This document shows positions 42,888 to 52,788 of a stretch of 64,000 nucleotides of DNA, in pieces (the first letter of the stretch is position 1; each line of letters begins with the position of its first letter). The notes below the pieces were generated by a model, which made no database searches, was not told the origin of the DNA, and worked only from the letters and a program-made list of their open reading frames with translations. The translations under genes and the position numbers were made by a program. This DNA comes from Promethearchaeota archaeon (lineage in GTDB: Archaea > Asgardarchaeota > Lokiarchaeia > Sigyniarchaeales > SOKP01): the NCBI GenBank assembly GCA_019057865.1, contig JAHLWP010000003.1, positions 62,001 to 126,000 on the forward strand, in the 5' to 3' direction.

Positions 42888-45788
42888 TTAAAAGGAAATT
42901 TTATATTTGCGTGCTACATATTTTACAATCTCAAAAGTTATAATACATATTAGCGAAATCAAGAAACAAACCATCCAATCAAGAGCAGTTAAATACATAA
43001 ACATAAAATTAATTCCAGCTCTTGCTAATGCAACCTGCGCATTAGGGATGTACATTAACATAAGAAATACAGAAAATAAGAAGCCAATTATCAGGTACAT
43101 TCGCTTATTGCTATCTTCTTTTAAACTTCTAAAAAGTGATTTGTTTGGACGTCTTATCTGAAACACTAAAAATGACTCACAGAAAAATAAAGTCACCATT
43201 AACATGGTTAAAGTCTTGGCCATTGTTCTAATTTCATCTAGTGTATAATCAGAAAGCAATTCATCTGGAATCAATTCATTTGATGAATAAAGAAATAATT
43301 CACCTAACTCCCAATTTTCAGGAAAAACAGGCCAAGTTTCGCTTATTGTTATAAAATATACTATAACCATGCTTGTTACAAGTAAAATTCCAAATATAAA
43401 GAGTAGTATTAACACATTTTTAGATAGAATTTCTTCTGAATCACGTGGTTCTTCTTTCATAACATCTTCCGAGGTACTATCAAAAGCAAGTATTAATCCA
43501 GGAAACATATGAAGAGTAATTGATAAGAAAATCCATTGAAGGTAAAAAGCCTCATCTAAAAAATATGGTAAGTCTAAAATTATTGCTAAAATAAATTGAA
43601 CGATCCCTTCAAAAATATTAATACAAATATAAAAGAATACAAGTGCTCGAATCCTGGCAAAGATACCTCTACCTTGATGGATACCTGTGACAATCGAGTT
43701 AAATGAATCATCTGAAATCACCATATCGGAAGCTTCTTTAGCTACATCCGTTCCTGTTATACCCATAGCTACACCTGCATCTGCCATATTTAGGGCTAGA
43801 GCATCATTTACCCCATCACCCGTCATAGCAACTACTTTTTTTGCATCCTGATATCTTTCAATAATGTCTTCTTTATGTTCTGGTGATACTCTTGCAAATG
43901 CTTTAATCTTATTAAAATCAAAGAAAGTTTTTACATCTTTTATCTGGTTCCCTTCAAGGACGATTTCACTTTCTTCAATTATGATACCGATTTGTGAAGC
44001 TATAGCTCTTGCTGTTGGTGGTGAATCACCTGTAATCATTACAACATCTACTCCTGCTTCATGACAGAGTGTCACTGATTCTTTTACACCTTCCCTAGGA
44101 GGATCTAATATTGTCACAAATCCAATATAGATCATTTCTGATTCACATTGATCCCTGCTTCCTTCTCCTTCTGGAGGTAATTCCTCTAGCTTCTTATAAG
44201 CTAAGCTTAAAATTCGATATCCTTGATTTGCATAAAGATTTGCTATCTCCATTATTTTAGCTTTTATTTCATCAATAAATTTCACTTCATTGTTATTGTA
44301 TAAAATTGTAGAACATAAAGGGATTAATATCTCACTAGCACCTTTAGTAAATGAGTACAATTTGTCTTCTCTTTTGTAAATCTTCGTCATACGCTTTAAA
44401 GCAGAATCAAAGGGAAATTCTGTGACTGATTCAAAATCATCAAGAAGATAATCACCCATACCTTTTTGAAATAAAACCATTAAGGCTCCTTCTGTTGGAG
44501 ATCCCACCACATTCCAATTATAGACGATTTTCTTAGGAGTTTCAATTTCATTTTTTATGAGGGCAGAATTGTTATTTAAAAATCCAGAAATTAAAAGAAG
44601 TTTTAATTGAGGATAATCATCAATATGGCGTATGTAATCAGGATTTTTCGGATCATCCATTAAAATTATATCCCCATCTGGAGAATAACCACTTCCAGTT
44701 ACTCTATATAACGAACCATTTGTCCAAACATGTTGAATCGCCATTTGATTTTTGGTCAATGTACCAGTTTTATCTGAACACACAACACTAACACGACCTA
44801 AGCTGTCAACCGAAGCCAGATTTCTTATTATAACTCCATGTCTTGCCATTGCTAAAACACCCGTAATTAAAACAATAGTAACTAGTAATGGGATGTTCAA
44901 TGGCATCAAGTCAAGAGCAGAGTTCAAACTTTTAACTACTTCAGGATCTTCAGTAAATCTTGTGGCTGCCCATATGATCATCAATGAAATAAACCAGAAC
45001 ATAAATATGATTAGACCTAACCATTTGCCAAAGTGGTTCAATTTTTGACGAATAGGGATTTCTGACGTTCCAGCTTCCTCCAAACCGTGTGAAATTTTAC
45101 CAATTTCAGTATCTCCACCAGTTTTTACAGTAATTGCTGTACCATTTCCCATTGTTATATATGTCCCGAAAAAAACCATGTTTTTACGGTCACTTATAGG
45201 AATATCATTTTTGCCTAATGCATCTCCTTTCCTTAATTTTTTAACTGGTTCTGATTCACCTGTAAGTGATGCCTCATTAACTTCCAGATTAAAAGATTCT
45301 GCAATTCTAGCATCAGCAGGTATTTTATCTCCTTGGTTTAAGACTAGTAAATCTCCTATCACAATTTCTTTTGTAGGAATATCTTGTTTCTGACTGTCTC
45401 TAATAATAGTTGCGGTAGGAGCAGATAATTCTCTTAATGCTTTTAATTTTTTTGTGGCCCTATATTGCTGAATTATAGCAACCATACAATTAAGAAAAAC
45501 AATACCTAAAGTCAAAGCTATAAAAAGTAGGCTTCCTTCTTCTCCAAAAACACTTGCTAAAAATAATATAAGAGCTCCGATTAAGTAAATTACGATTAAC
45601 CAGTTAAATAGAGGTGCTAAGTATATTTTAATAAATCCTTTTGATACTTTTGGTATTTCATTAGGACCATATTTCTCTAGCCGCTTGTTAGCTTCAGTTG
45701 TTGTTAAACCTTTATTAGGATCAGTCTGAATTTTTTGATAAATTTGTTCTAGCGCAAGATTATAAAAATTTTCTTCTACTTTTTCCAT
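42888..45788 (-). CDS. P-type cation-transporting ATPase (1)
   Basis: The 966-residue protein has the P-type core: LTGESEPV with TGES at 176-179, the phosphorylated Asp339 in CSDKTGTLTKN, the nucleotide domain, and MTGDGVNDALAL, with about ten helices. Overall it is like P2-type Ca2+ pumps. In helix 4, however, the usual PEGLP reads PLNIP (296-300), and in helix 6 the usual TDGLP reads LHMFP. The calcium ligands Glu and Asp are therefore missing. The transported ion is unknown. A paralogue lies at 46811, with a DedA-like gene between them. Confidence 0.9.
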   Translation of the reverse strand: MEKVEENFYNLALEQIYQKIQTDPNKGLTTTEANKRLEKYGPNEIPKVSKGFIKIYLAPLFNWLIVIYLIGALILFLASVFGEEGSLLFIALTLGIVFLNCMVAIIQQYRATKKLKALRELSAPTATIIRDSQKQDIPTKEIVIGDLLVLNQGDKIPADARIAESFNLEVNEASLTGESEPVKKLRKGDALGKNDIPISDRKNMVFFGTYITMGNGTAITVKTGGDTEIGKISHGLEEAGTSEIPIRQKLNHFGKWLGLIIFMFWFISLMIIWAATRFTEDPEVVKSLNSALDLMPLNIPLLVTIVLITGVLAMARHGVIIRNLASVDSLGRVSVVCSDKTGTLTKNQMAIQHVWTNGSLYRVTGSGYSPDGDIILMDDPKNPDYIRHIDDYPQLKLLLISGFLNNNSALIKNEIETPKKIVYNWNVVGSPTEGALMVLFQKGMGDYLLDDFESVTEFPFDSALKRMTKIYKREDKLYSFTKGASEILIPLCSTILYNNNEVKFIDEIKAKIMEIANLYANQGYRILSLAYKKLEELPPEGEGSRDQCESEMIYIGFVTILDPPREGVKESVTLCHEAGVDVVMITGDSPPTARAIASQIGIIIEESEIVLEGNQIKDVKTFFDFNKIKAFARVSPEHKEDIIERYQDAKKVVAMTGDGVNDALALNMADAGVAMGITGTDVAKEASDMVISDDSFNSIVTGIHQGRGIFARIRALVFFYICINIFEGIVQFILAIILDLPYFLDEAFYLQWIFLSITLHMFPGLILAFDSTSEDVMKEEPRDSEEILSKNVLILLFIFGILLVTSMVIVYFITISETWPVFPENWELGELFLYSSNELIPDELLSDYTLDEIRTMAKTLTMLMVTLFFCESFLVFQIRRPNKSLFRSLKEDSNKRMYLIIGFLFSVFLMLMYIPNAQVALARAGINFMFMYLTALDWMVCFLISLICIITFEIVKYVARKYKISF

Positions 45789-45955
45789 ATTAATTCTGCC
45801 ATACGTTTGAATAAGATTAAAAGAAATTTCTCTAAATTTTTCTTTTTAGATCTAATAAATAGACAATAACAATTATGATTTTTAATTTATTCCTTTTTTT
45901 ATAAAAATCAATTGGAGTATTATTTAAGAATTAATCTTGAGATATATGAATCAAA

Positions 45956-46762
45956 TTAATCGCTAGGTTTTTTTTTCCTTATTCTTTTTAAAATTTTTCC
46001 CCAGTCAACATATACTAATAAGAACATTATTATAATAGTAGTTGCCCAAACTAATGAACTTGTTAAAATATCTAAAGGAGTACTAGGGGGTATATTCCCA
46101 GATTGAGCTGCCTCAAGATCAATTCCAAATAAGTTGAATAAAAAATCACCTAATGGAGTATCTGCATACCAAATGGGAAGGGCACTACATAGAGAGCAGA
46201 GTACAAATTTACCGATAAAAGTATATATTAAAGTTTTAACAAGACTATATTCTACAATTCCTAATACGATTAAAAAAGCATCATCAGGTAGGGGGGTTGC
46301 AGCAAATATAAATATTATTAATGGAGCCCACCCTTTCTCAACATATCCTTTCATCCGTTCAATACTTTCAACATCCCCTATCATTTCTTGTGAACCACGC
46401 CCAATTAGCCATGCTGTAGTTTCTCCTATACCAGCTCCTAATCCTCCAATAAGACCCAATAATAAGGGATTTACTCCAGGGATTACGGCGGAAACTACAA
46501 TCAGGGCGATTACATATGGAACTGGAAAAATAATTGTGAAATTACCAAAAATACTTATAGCAAAGACCCCAATATAGATTCCAACATCTCCAAATTCCTC
46601 ATAAAACCACATAATTGTATCTGCGAGCCATTGACCAAAGTTAATATTAGCAAATGCTAAAACTATAAATAATAATATTATTCCACTGATAAAGAGGAGA
46701 CCCCCATATTTTCTAAGAAAAGATTTTTTCTCTTCTTGAATAATTGGAGATTTTTCAGCCAT
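45956..46762 (-). CDS. VTT/DedA-family membrane protein
   Basis: The 268-residue protein has about six helices and the re-entrant loop pattern of the VTT (SNARE-associated Golgi) family: LGLIGGLGAGIGETTAWLIGRG followed by FIFAATPLPDDAFLIVLGI. DedA/VTT proteins are linked to lipid scrambling or flipping and to proton motive force in bacteria. It sits between two paralogous P-type ATPase genes on the same strand, which suggests shared membrane-ion or lipid work; that is inferred. Confidence 0.85.
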   Translation of the reverse strand: MAEKSPIIQEEKKSFLRKYGGLLFISGIILLFIVLAFANINFGQWLADTIMWFYEEFGDVGIYIGVFAISIFGNFTIIFPVPYVIALIVVSAVIPGVNPLLLGLIGGLGAGIGETTAWLIGRGSQEMIGDVESIERMKGYVEKGWAPLIIFIFAATPLPDDAFLIVLGIVEYSLVKTLIYTFIGKFVLCSLCSALPIWYADTPLGDFLFNLFGIDLEAAQSGNIPPSTPLDILTSSLVWATTIIIMFLLVYVDWGKILKRIRKKKPSD

Positions 46763-46810
46763 AATATTCTCTTTTTAAATATTAATTATCAATTTAATGA
46801 AATAATTGTA

Positions 46811-49681
46811 TTAAAAATTTATATTCTTATTTCTAGCAAAATATTTCACTACTTCTATTCCAACTATTCCTGGAAGGGCAAATAACACACAAACTAACCA
46901 GTCTAAGCCACTTAAGAACATAAAGTTTATTTGAAAATTAAGGCCACTTACATCATTGATATAATAGTTTACTTGATAAGAAAAACAGATATGAAGAATA
47001 CGAAATCCTAAAGTGAATAAACAGACAATTAAAACAGCTATGCTTAATTCTTCTTTTAAAGTTTTAATAATTGATTTGTTCGGTCTCCTAAAAGACCATA
47101 TAAAGTTAATTTCTGCAATATATAAAGTTGTTATAAACATAGTTCTTGCTTTTTGAGCTAACCATTCTTCTGAATCAAGTGCTAAATAACTTAAATTAGA
47201 ATTTAAATTCCATTCATTTAATGGAATCAATCCATTGATCGTTAATTGAAGAACTAAGACTAAACCTATTCCCATTAGAAATGCTTGAATTAGCAACAGT
47301 TTCCACATATTTTTATTTAAAAGTTCTTCTTCATCTCTGGGTGGATCTTGCATAATATCTTTAGGATATGTATCGATAACTAATGCTAAAGATGGTAGTG
47401 CATGCACAATTCCAAAGATATAAATATGTTGCCATTCAGAACTAAAAAGTTCGAAAAATGGAATAAATTCATAGGTAAAGAAAATAAAAGCTTCCATAAT
47501 ATTTAGACAAATAAAGAAATAAATAATTGTCCGGATTTTAGCAAATAAACCACGTCCAATTTGTATACCCTTAACAATTGACGTAAAATTATCATCAGAA
47601 ATTACCATATCGGAGGCTTCTTTAGCTAAATCAGTTCCAGTTATACCCATTGCTATACCAGCTTGAGCTTTCTTCAATGCTGGTGAATCATTGATTCCAT
47701 CTCCTGTCATTGCTACTATTTTATTTTGTTTTTGGTAATTTTCTACGATTATTTCTTTATCAGTTGGTTCCACCCTCGCGAAAACAGATACTTTGTTGAA
47801 ATCTTCTAAACTTAGTTCTTCGATCTCCCAGCCCTTAATTACTATATCCCCTTCTTTATAAATACTCATTTGGGTAGCTATAGTTTTTGCAGTTGCGGGG
47901 TGATCTCCTGTTACCATAGCTACTTTTATCCTTCCTGATTGACATTGTTCAATTGATTCTTTAACTCCAACTCGAGGTGGATCTAATATGGATAAAAAGC
48001 TTAAGAAAATTAAATCTTTCTCAATAAAATCTCTTTCTTGATAATTATTATTTTGCAATTCTTTATATGCTATAGCTAAGGTTCTATAACCTTCAATTGC
48101 ACGTAATTCTATTTCATGTAAAATCTCATTTTTTAAATCATTATTAAAAGCTTGAATCTTACCATTAAATTCAATTTTGGAGCAGAGAGCAATTAATTTT
48201 TCAGGAGCACCTTTCGAAAAAGCATATAATGTGTTATTACTATGATTAGATTTACAAACTGTAGTCATTCTCTTTAAATCAGAGTCAAATGAAAATTCTT
48301 TTAAAACTTCATATTTCTTTTTAATATCATAGGTGTTATATCCTGCTACTTCAGCCAAAACCAATAAAGAAGCTTCTGTAGGAGACCCTAACGCTTTTCG
48401 AACTGCTACTTCTCTCAAGTTCTTAACTCGCACTTTAACATCCTCATATATTAAATTTGCATTATTATTAAGAACAATCGAATCAATAAACTTTTGAAAA
48501 GTTAAATTATCATTTAAATCAGTTTTAATCTCATCTTTTAAAATTTCCCCTTCAGCGTCATATCCTGAGCCTGTAACATCATATTCTATATTATTTAACC
48601 AAAATTTCTTAACTGTCATCTCATTTTTAGTGATAGTACCTGTTTTATCGGAACAAATTACAGATACGCGACCGAGAGATTCAATAGCAGATAAATTTTT
48701 TATGATTACTCCACTCTGAGCTATTTCAAGTACGCCAGTTATTAAAACTAACGTTGACAATAATGGTAAATTAAATGGTACTACATTAATAGATCTTAAT
48801 ATGGAACTTACTAGTGCTTCACCAATGTTATTTTCATTAAGATCTCTTTGTATAGCTAAAAAAGTGAATTTATATATTATCAATATAAATAAAATAAAAA
48901 TAGCAATAGATCCTAAGATATATCCCAATCTATTTAACTTTCTAGTTAGAGGGATATCTTCAATACTTCCCATTTCATTTAATTGAACTGAAATTTTACC
49001 TATTTCTGTATTAACACCAGCTCCTGTTACTAATGCTTTACATCTACCTGTATTAGCATACGTTCCCATAAAAACCATATTAATTTGTTCTTGGACAGGT
49101 AAATCTTTTTTTTGTAAGAAAGAGTTGATTTTTTCAACAGGCTCTGATTCTCCGGAGAGACTAGCTTCATTAACAGTAAAATTCATGAGTTCAACTATTC
49201 TCGCATCAGCAGGAACTTTATCACCTTGCTCTAATAAAATAATATCGCCAGGAACTAGTTCTCTGGTAGGAATTTCGAATTGCTTACCATCTCTTAGAAC
49301 CGTCGCCTTTAAAGCAGCAATTTTTTTTAAAGATTCTAATGCTTTCTGTGCTCTAAATTGCTGTATTACAATTGTTATAGAGTTGATAAAAACAACAATG
49401 AAAATTATTGAAGCAGAACCAGGAGATCCCAGAATAGAAATAAAAATTCCAGAAATTATTAAAATAACAATTAAGAAATTAAAAATTGGAGATAAATATA
49501 TTTTCCATAATGATTTTTTTATTTTTGGAAGTTCATTATATCCAAATTTAAAGTATCTCTCTTTTAATTCTATAGAATTTAAACCATAGTCAAGGTTTGT
49601 ATTAAATTTACTAATTAAATCCTTAATAGATTGATAATAATATTTTTTATCAGAAGAATTAGTAAATTTATCTTGGGACAT
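46811..49681 (-). CDS. P-type cation-transporting ATPase (2)
   Basis: The 956-residue paralogue of the pump at 42888 has SGES in ASLSGESEPV (175-182), phosphorylated Asp345 in CSDKTGTITKN and MTGDGINDSPAL. Helix 4 reads PFNLP (302-306) instead of PEGLP, and helix 6 reads VHALP where SERCA has TDGLP, so the same two ion-site changes are found in both pumps. The first threonine of TGES is serine. It is the upstream gene of the trio. Ion unknown; the change could mean another cation or a lipid-like substrate. Confidence 0.9.
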   Translation of the reverse strand: MSQDKFTNSSDKKYYYQSIKDLISKFNTNLDYGLNSIELKERYFKFGYNELPKIKKSLWKIYLSPIFNFLIVILIISGIFISILGSPGSASIIFIVVFINSITIVIQQFRAQKALESLKKIAALKATVLRDGKQFEIPTRELVPGDIILLEQGDKVPADARIVELMNFTVNEASLSGESEPVEKINSFLQKKDLPVQEQINMVFMGTYANTGRCKALVTGAGVNTEIGKISVQLNEMGSIEDIPLTRKLNRLGYILGSIAIFILFILIIYKFTFLAIQRDLNENNIGEALVSSILRSINVVPFNLPLLSTLVLITGVLEIAQSGVIIKNLSAIESLGRVSVICSDKTGTITKNEMTVKKFWLNNIEYDVTGSGYDAEGEILKDEIKTDLNDNLTFQKFIDSIVLNNNANLIYEDVKVRVKNLREVAVRKALGSPTEASLLVLAEVAGYNTYDIKKKYEVLKEFSFDSDLKRMTTVCKSNHSNNTLYAFSKGAPEKLIALCSKIEFNGKIQAFNNDLKNEILHEIELRAIEGYRTLAIAYKELQNNNYQERDFIEKDLIFLSFLSILDPPRVGVKESIEQCQSGRIKVAMVTGDHPATAKTIATQMSIYKEGDIVIKGWEIEELSLEDFNKVSVFARVEPTDKEIIVENYQKQNKIVAMTGDGINDSPALKKAQAGIAMGITGTDLAKEASDMVISDDNFTSIVKGIQIGRGLFAKIRTIIYFFICLNIMEAFIFFTYEFIPFFELFSSEWQHIYIFGIVHALPSLALVIDTYPKDIMQDPPRDEEELLNKNMWKLLLIQAFLMGIGLVLVLQLTINGLIPLNEWNLNSNLSYLALDSEEWLAQKARTMFITTLYIAEINFIWSFRRPNKSIIKTLKEELSIAVLIVCLFTLGFRILHICFSYQVNYYINDVSGLNFQINFMFLSGLDWLVCVLFALPGIVGIEVVKYFARNKNINF

Positions 49682-49817
49682 AAGGAATTTAATCAGATTA
49701 TTTAGGTTAAAATAATAATTATTCTAAGAGTGTATTTTTTTTAATAATTTATTATTTTAGAGTTATTTAATTTCTTAAAAATAAAGAGTTATGAAATTTA
49801 AGGTAATTATTCTAGTG

Positions 49818-50774
49818 TTATTTTCGAGGATCTCCTAAAATATCTACTAAAAGATGATATTTTTTTCTTATCGTTGTACTCGAAAATTTGGTTGTTTCTT
49901 CAATAAGACTTTGAGTAAAAATTTTCCGTTCTTTATCTAAAGTTTGACCAATATAATAAATCAATCCTGCAGTGAAGGCTTTATAATTTAAATTTTTTAA
50001 ATGATCATAAGAGATATTTATGAGATACTCATCTACCATTAGCATCATGTCTAGTTTTAATTTATTAAACTGTTCTTCTGTTTTGATTTGATCAGAAACT
50101 TTCTCAAAGGCAATTACATTTAAACCTTTTTGAAATACAATTTTTATTTTGTTTTTAATGTCTTTTTCGATATCTGAAACGTTCTTATACTTTTTATTTA
50201 ACATTTTCTCAGTTCGCTTCACTTTTAGCATAGCATTATTCAGCATTTTCTTATTTACCTTATGACCTAACTCCCTTGAAGCTTTAATAAATGATTCAAT
50301 TCGAATATTAGTTGTATCTTTAATTTCCATCCAAACAATAGCTAAAAAAATAATTACCATATTCTGATATGTATGTCTATGATATTTATTGTATTTCAGA
50401 TACCTATCCTTAACAGTTTGGTATTTAATTGAATCTATATTCAATCCAATTCCATAACTCTTAAGAAGATCAATTGTTTTTTTTTGTTCAGTAAAATCAG
50501 ATTCATAATCACGAAACCATTTCTCAAGTGTTTTTATTCGTTCATATTTTTCTTTGATGATGGGATCTTGGAGTGCCTTGGAATCACTAATTCTAATTCT
50601 CCTTTCATAATCTCTCTGTGAATCAGAATCACTAACATATAGATTATCTTCGAATATTACATTTTCATCTAAGATTAGACCACAATCTTGGCAAACATAA
50701 AATCCTGCATCTTTCTTAATGTTTTTATGTTGACAACTTGAGATTTCCGGATTATTTTCTTTCCTATTTTTCAA
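49818..50774 (-). CDS. tfb: Divergent transcription initiation factor TFB
   Basis: The 318-residue protein has a zinc ribbon at its N-terminus (C14, H16, C28, C31) and two weak cyclin-like repeats, the first with QNMVIIFLAIVWMEIKDTTN and the second with KAFTAGLIYYIGQTL. The B-reader region is unusual, with long charged helices (SDSKALQDPIIKEKYERIK). It is clearly TFIIB-like but well diverged from the second TFB at 51570. Probably a specialised factor for a subset of promoters. Confidence 0.78.
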   Translation of the reverse strand: MKNRKENNPEISSCQHKNIKKDAGFYVCQDCGLILDENVIFEDNLYVSDSDSQRDYERRIRISDSKALQDPIIKEKYERIKTLEKWFRDYESDFTEQKKTIDLLKSYGIGLNIDSIKYQTVKDRYLKYNKYHRHTYQNMVIIFLAIVWMEIKDTTNIRIESFIKASRELGHKVNKKMLNNAMLKVKRTEKMLNKKYKNVSDIEKDIKNKIKIVFQKGLNVIAFEKVSDQIKTEEQFNKLKLDMMLMVDEYLINISYDHLKNLNYKAFTAGLIYYIGQTLDKERKIFTQSLIEETTKFSSTTIRKKYHLLVDILGDPRK

Positions 50775-50933
50775 AAAAAACTCAATTAATGAATTTAATT
50801 AGTTTTAAATAGATTTTCTTTAAAAATAATAATATATAAAAATTTTTATAAACTTCAAAAACAATAATAAGTAAAAATATAATGAAATAAAAAATTTTTC
50901 TTACTTTTTTAAAAATTGAAGGTGAATTAAAAA

Positions 50934-51497
50934 ATGGAATACAAAGCTGTTGTAAAAGCTATTGAAATTATTAGTGCTTATTTAATTATTCTTTCAATAA
51001 TGGAACTTGTTTTTATTGTTTCATTACTTTTTACAGAAGTTAATGTTGTTCCAGAGATTCTCCTTTTACATGAATTAATCTTCTCTTCAGATTTTATATC
51101 AATTTCTGGATCGTTATTATGGGTATTTTTAATAATTTGTATGGTGTTTTTCCTAATTCTAGGAATTCATATGCTTAGATTTGCACTAAATAATAAGATT
51201 GAAAGTAAACCATTAGCAAAATATCTAGTAGTGCTGGGTATGGTAATGTTATTAGGGGCATTTGTTAAAATGGATTATCTAGTTTTGTTGGGAAAAACAA
51301 ATGTAGACACAGTTTTAGGTTCTATACCATTTCAAACTGCTCTTTATGATTCTACTATTACTCCTTTTATAGCTGGTGTTTTTTGGGTATTTTTTATATC
51401 CGTCATATGTTGTTTCTTAATTACAGGTGTAATAGTAACTACTGCTGGAATAAAATGGACATCATTAATTGAAAGAGAAAAACATTCAAATTCGTAA
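50934..51497 (+). CDS. Four-helix membrane protein
   Basis: I do not recognise this 187-residue protein. It has four hydrophobic segments (about 14-37, 57-82, 98-118 and 146-172), short basic loops and no cysteine motif other than ICC in the last helix. It lies between two TFB genes but on the other strand. The ATG at 50934 is preceded by GAAGGTGA, a good ribosome site, six bases upstream. Confidence 0.65.
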   Translation: MEYKAVVKAIEIISAYLIILSIMELVFIVSLLFTEVNVVPEILLLHELIFSSDFISISGSLLWVFLIICMVFFLILGIHMLRFALNNKIESKPLAKYLVVLGMVMLLGAFVKMDYLVLLGKTNVDTVLGSIPFQTALYDSTITPFIAGVFWVFFISVICCFLITGVIVTTAGIKWTSLIEREKHSNS

Positions 51498-51569
51498 AAT
51501 AATTATAAATTAGAAAAAAATATTTATTCAAAGTAAATTAAATAAATGGCTCAGAATTATAATATCTAT

Positions 51570-52496
51570 TCAGATTAGCTTATTTTTTATTTGTTTCGCA
51601 CGGGAGCGCAACGTTACTTCGGTAATTTTTGCAATGTCCGCTACAAGAGATTGGGTTTTTCTAATCAAACCATCCTTTGCTGCGATATAGATACAAGCTG
51701 CTGCTAAACCTTTAGGATCCTTACCAGTTCTTTTTAATCCATTTCTAGAAGCCATTCTTAACATATTGATAGCTTTTTTTTGAATCTTTATAGGTAGTTC
51801 TAATTCGTTTCCAAATCGAAATACTAAACTTTCAGCAGTAATTGGCTGATATCTTAGCTTTAGCTCCGGTAAAACTTCACGAATTATCATTGCCAGACTT
51901 CTATGAACCGTTCTTCTTGGTGTTAATGACGCCTCACATACCTCATCTAGTAATCGTGGAAAATCATGCACTCTAATTGCCGCATATAAAGACCCTGCAA
52001 TAAATCCATTAATTGATCTTCCCATAGTTAATTTCTTTCTCGCTACAATACTATATATCTTCCATGCTGTTTCTGCGATATATTCAGGTATGTTAAGCTT
52101 TGAAGTAAGCATTTTTAATTTAGGTTTAGCTTCCCAAAAATTTCTTTCAATACTACTTATGAGTGAATTTTGGATTTTTGATAAACGAGAAAAAAGAGCT
52201 TGTTCTTTTGGTCCTATTGATTTACCTTTCGAATCTGTCTTAGTAGTAGGTAACATTGTCCTTGGACCAAAATCTCTCCATCTAGGCTCAGTTCTACGTC
52301 GATTTTGTATTTCTTCGATAGTATATGCTCTCCTTTCGTTCCCAACAAATGTTCTTTCAAAAATAATTCCGCAATTTAAGCAAACTTTATTTCCATCTCG
52401 GGCTTCAATGCTCGGATTATCACAACATTGAATCTGAGGTAAATTATCTTGATCAATATTTTTATTTCTTATTAAATGACGATAATTGGTATTCAT
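51570..52496 (-). CDS. tfb: Transcription initiation factor TFB
   Basis: The 308-residue protein has an N-terminal zinc ribbon, a B-reader/linker with RRAYTIEEIQNRRRTEPRW and DFGPRTMLPTT, and two cyclin repeats containing SINGFIAGSLYAAIRVHDFPR and RTGKDPKGLAAACIYIAAKDGL. It recruits RNA polymerase with TBP (3435). The zinc ribbon is odd: the first pair is an adjacent C24-C25 instead of C-x2-C, and the second pair is C39 and C42. The end ITEVTLRSRAKQIKNKL fits archaeal TFB. Confidence 0.93.
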   Translation of the reverse strand: MNTNYRHLIRNKNIDQDNLPQIQCCDNPSIEARDGNKVCLNCGIIFERTFVGNERRAYTIEEIQNRRRTEPRWRDFGPRTMLPTTKTDSKGKSIGPKEQALFSRLSKIQNSLISSIERNFWEAKPKLKMLTSKLNIPEYIAETAWKIYSIVARKKLTMGRSINGFIAGSLYAAIRVHDFPRLLDEVCEASLTPRRTVHRSLAMIIREVLPELKLRYQPITAESLVFRFGNELELPIKIQKKAINMLRMASRNGLKRTGKDPKGLAAACIYIAAKDGLIRKTQSLVADIAKITEVTLRSRAKQIKNKLI

Positions 52497-52788
52497 TTTA
52501 ATTCCTGGAGCATATTATATGGGTAATATTAGCTTTTCAAAATTTTATATTACAAAAATAGACCTTATTATACATTTAATAGAATATATTATTCCAGTTA
52601 CACTTTTAAATCTTTGCTTCAAATCTTTGCTTTTTAGTTTTTTTTTTATTTACCTTAAAAGAGAAAATCCTTGGAGCAATAATATTTTTCAAATTTAAAG
52701 CACATTTTTGTTATTTTGTTTAATATCTACAAAAAAAGCAGATGTAATAAGTAAAAAATAAATTGAATTCAATAATTATTGTTTTATT

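Noticed and set aside
46134..46577. Long antisense frame within the VTT/DedA gene
   Set aside because: It mirrors a conserved membrane protein on the other strand; its residues (many Pro, Ile, Asn) are those expected of a shadow frame.
52486..52698. 70-codon plus-strand frame between tfb and the AOR gene
   Set aside because: It is very rich in Phe, Ile and Leu, starts inside the tfb coding strand on the other side and has no ribosome site or family signal. Probably noncoding. The rest of this 291-bp gap shows nothing recognisable.
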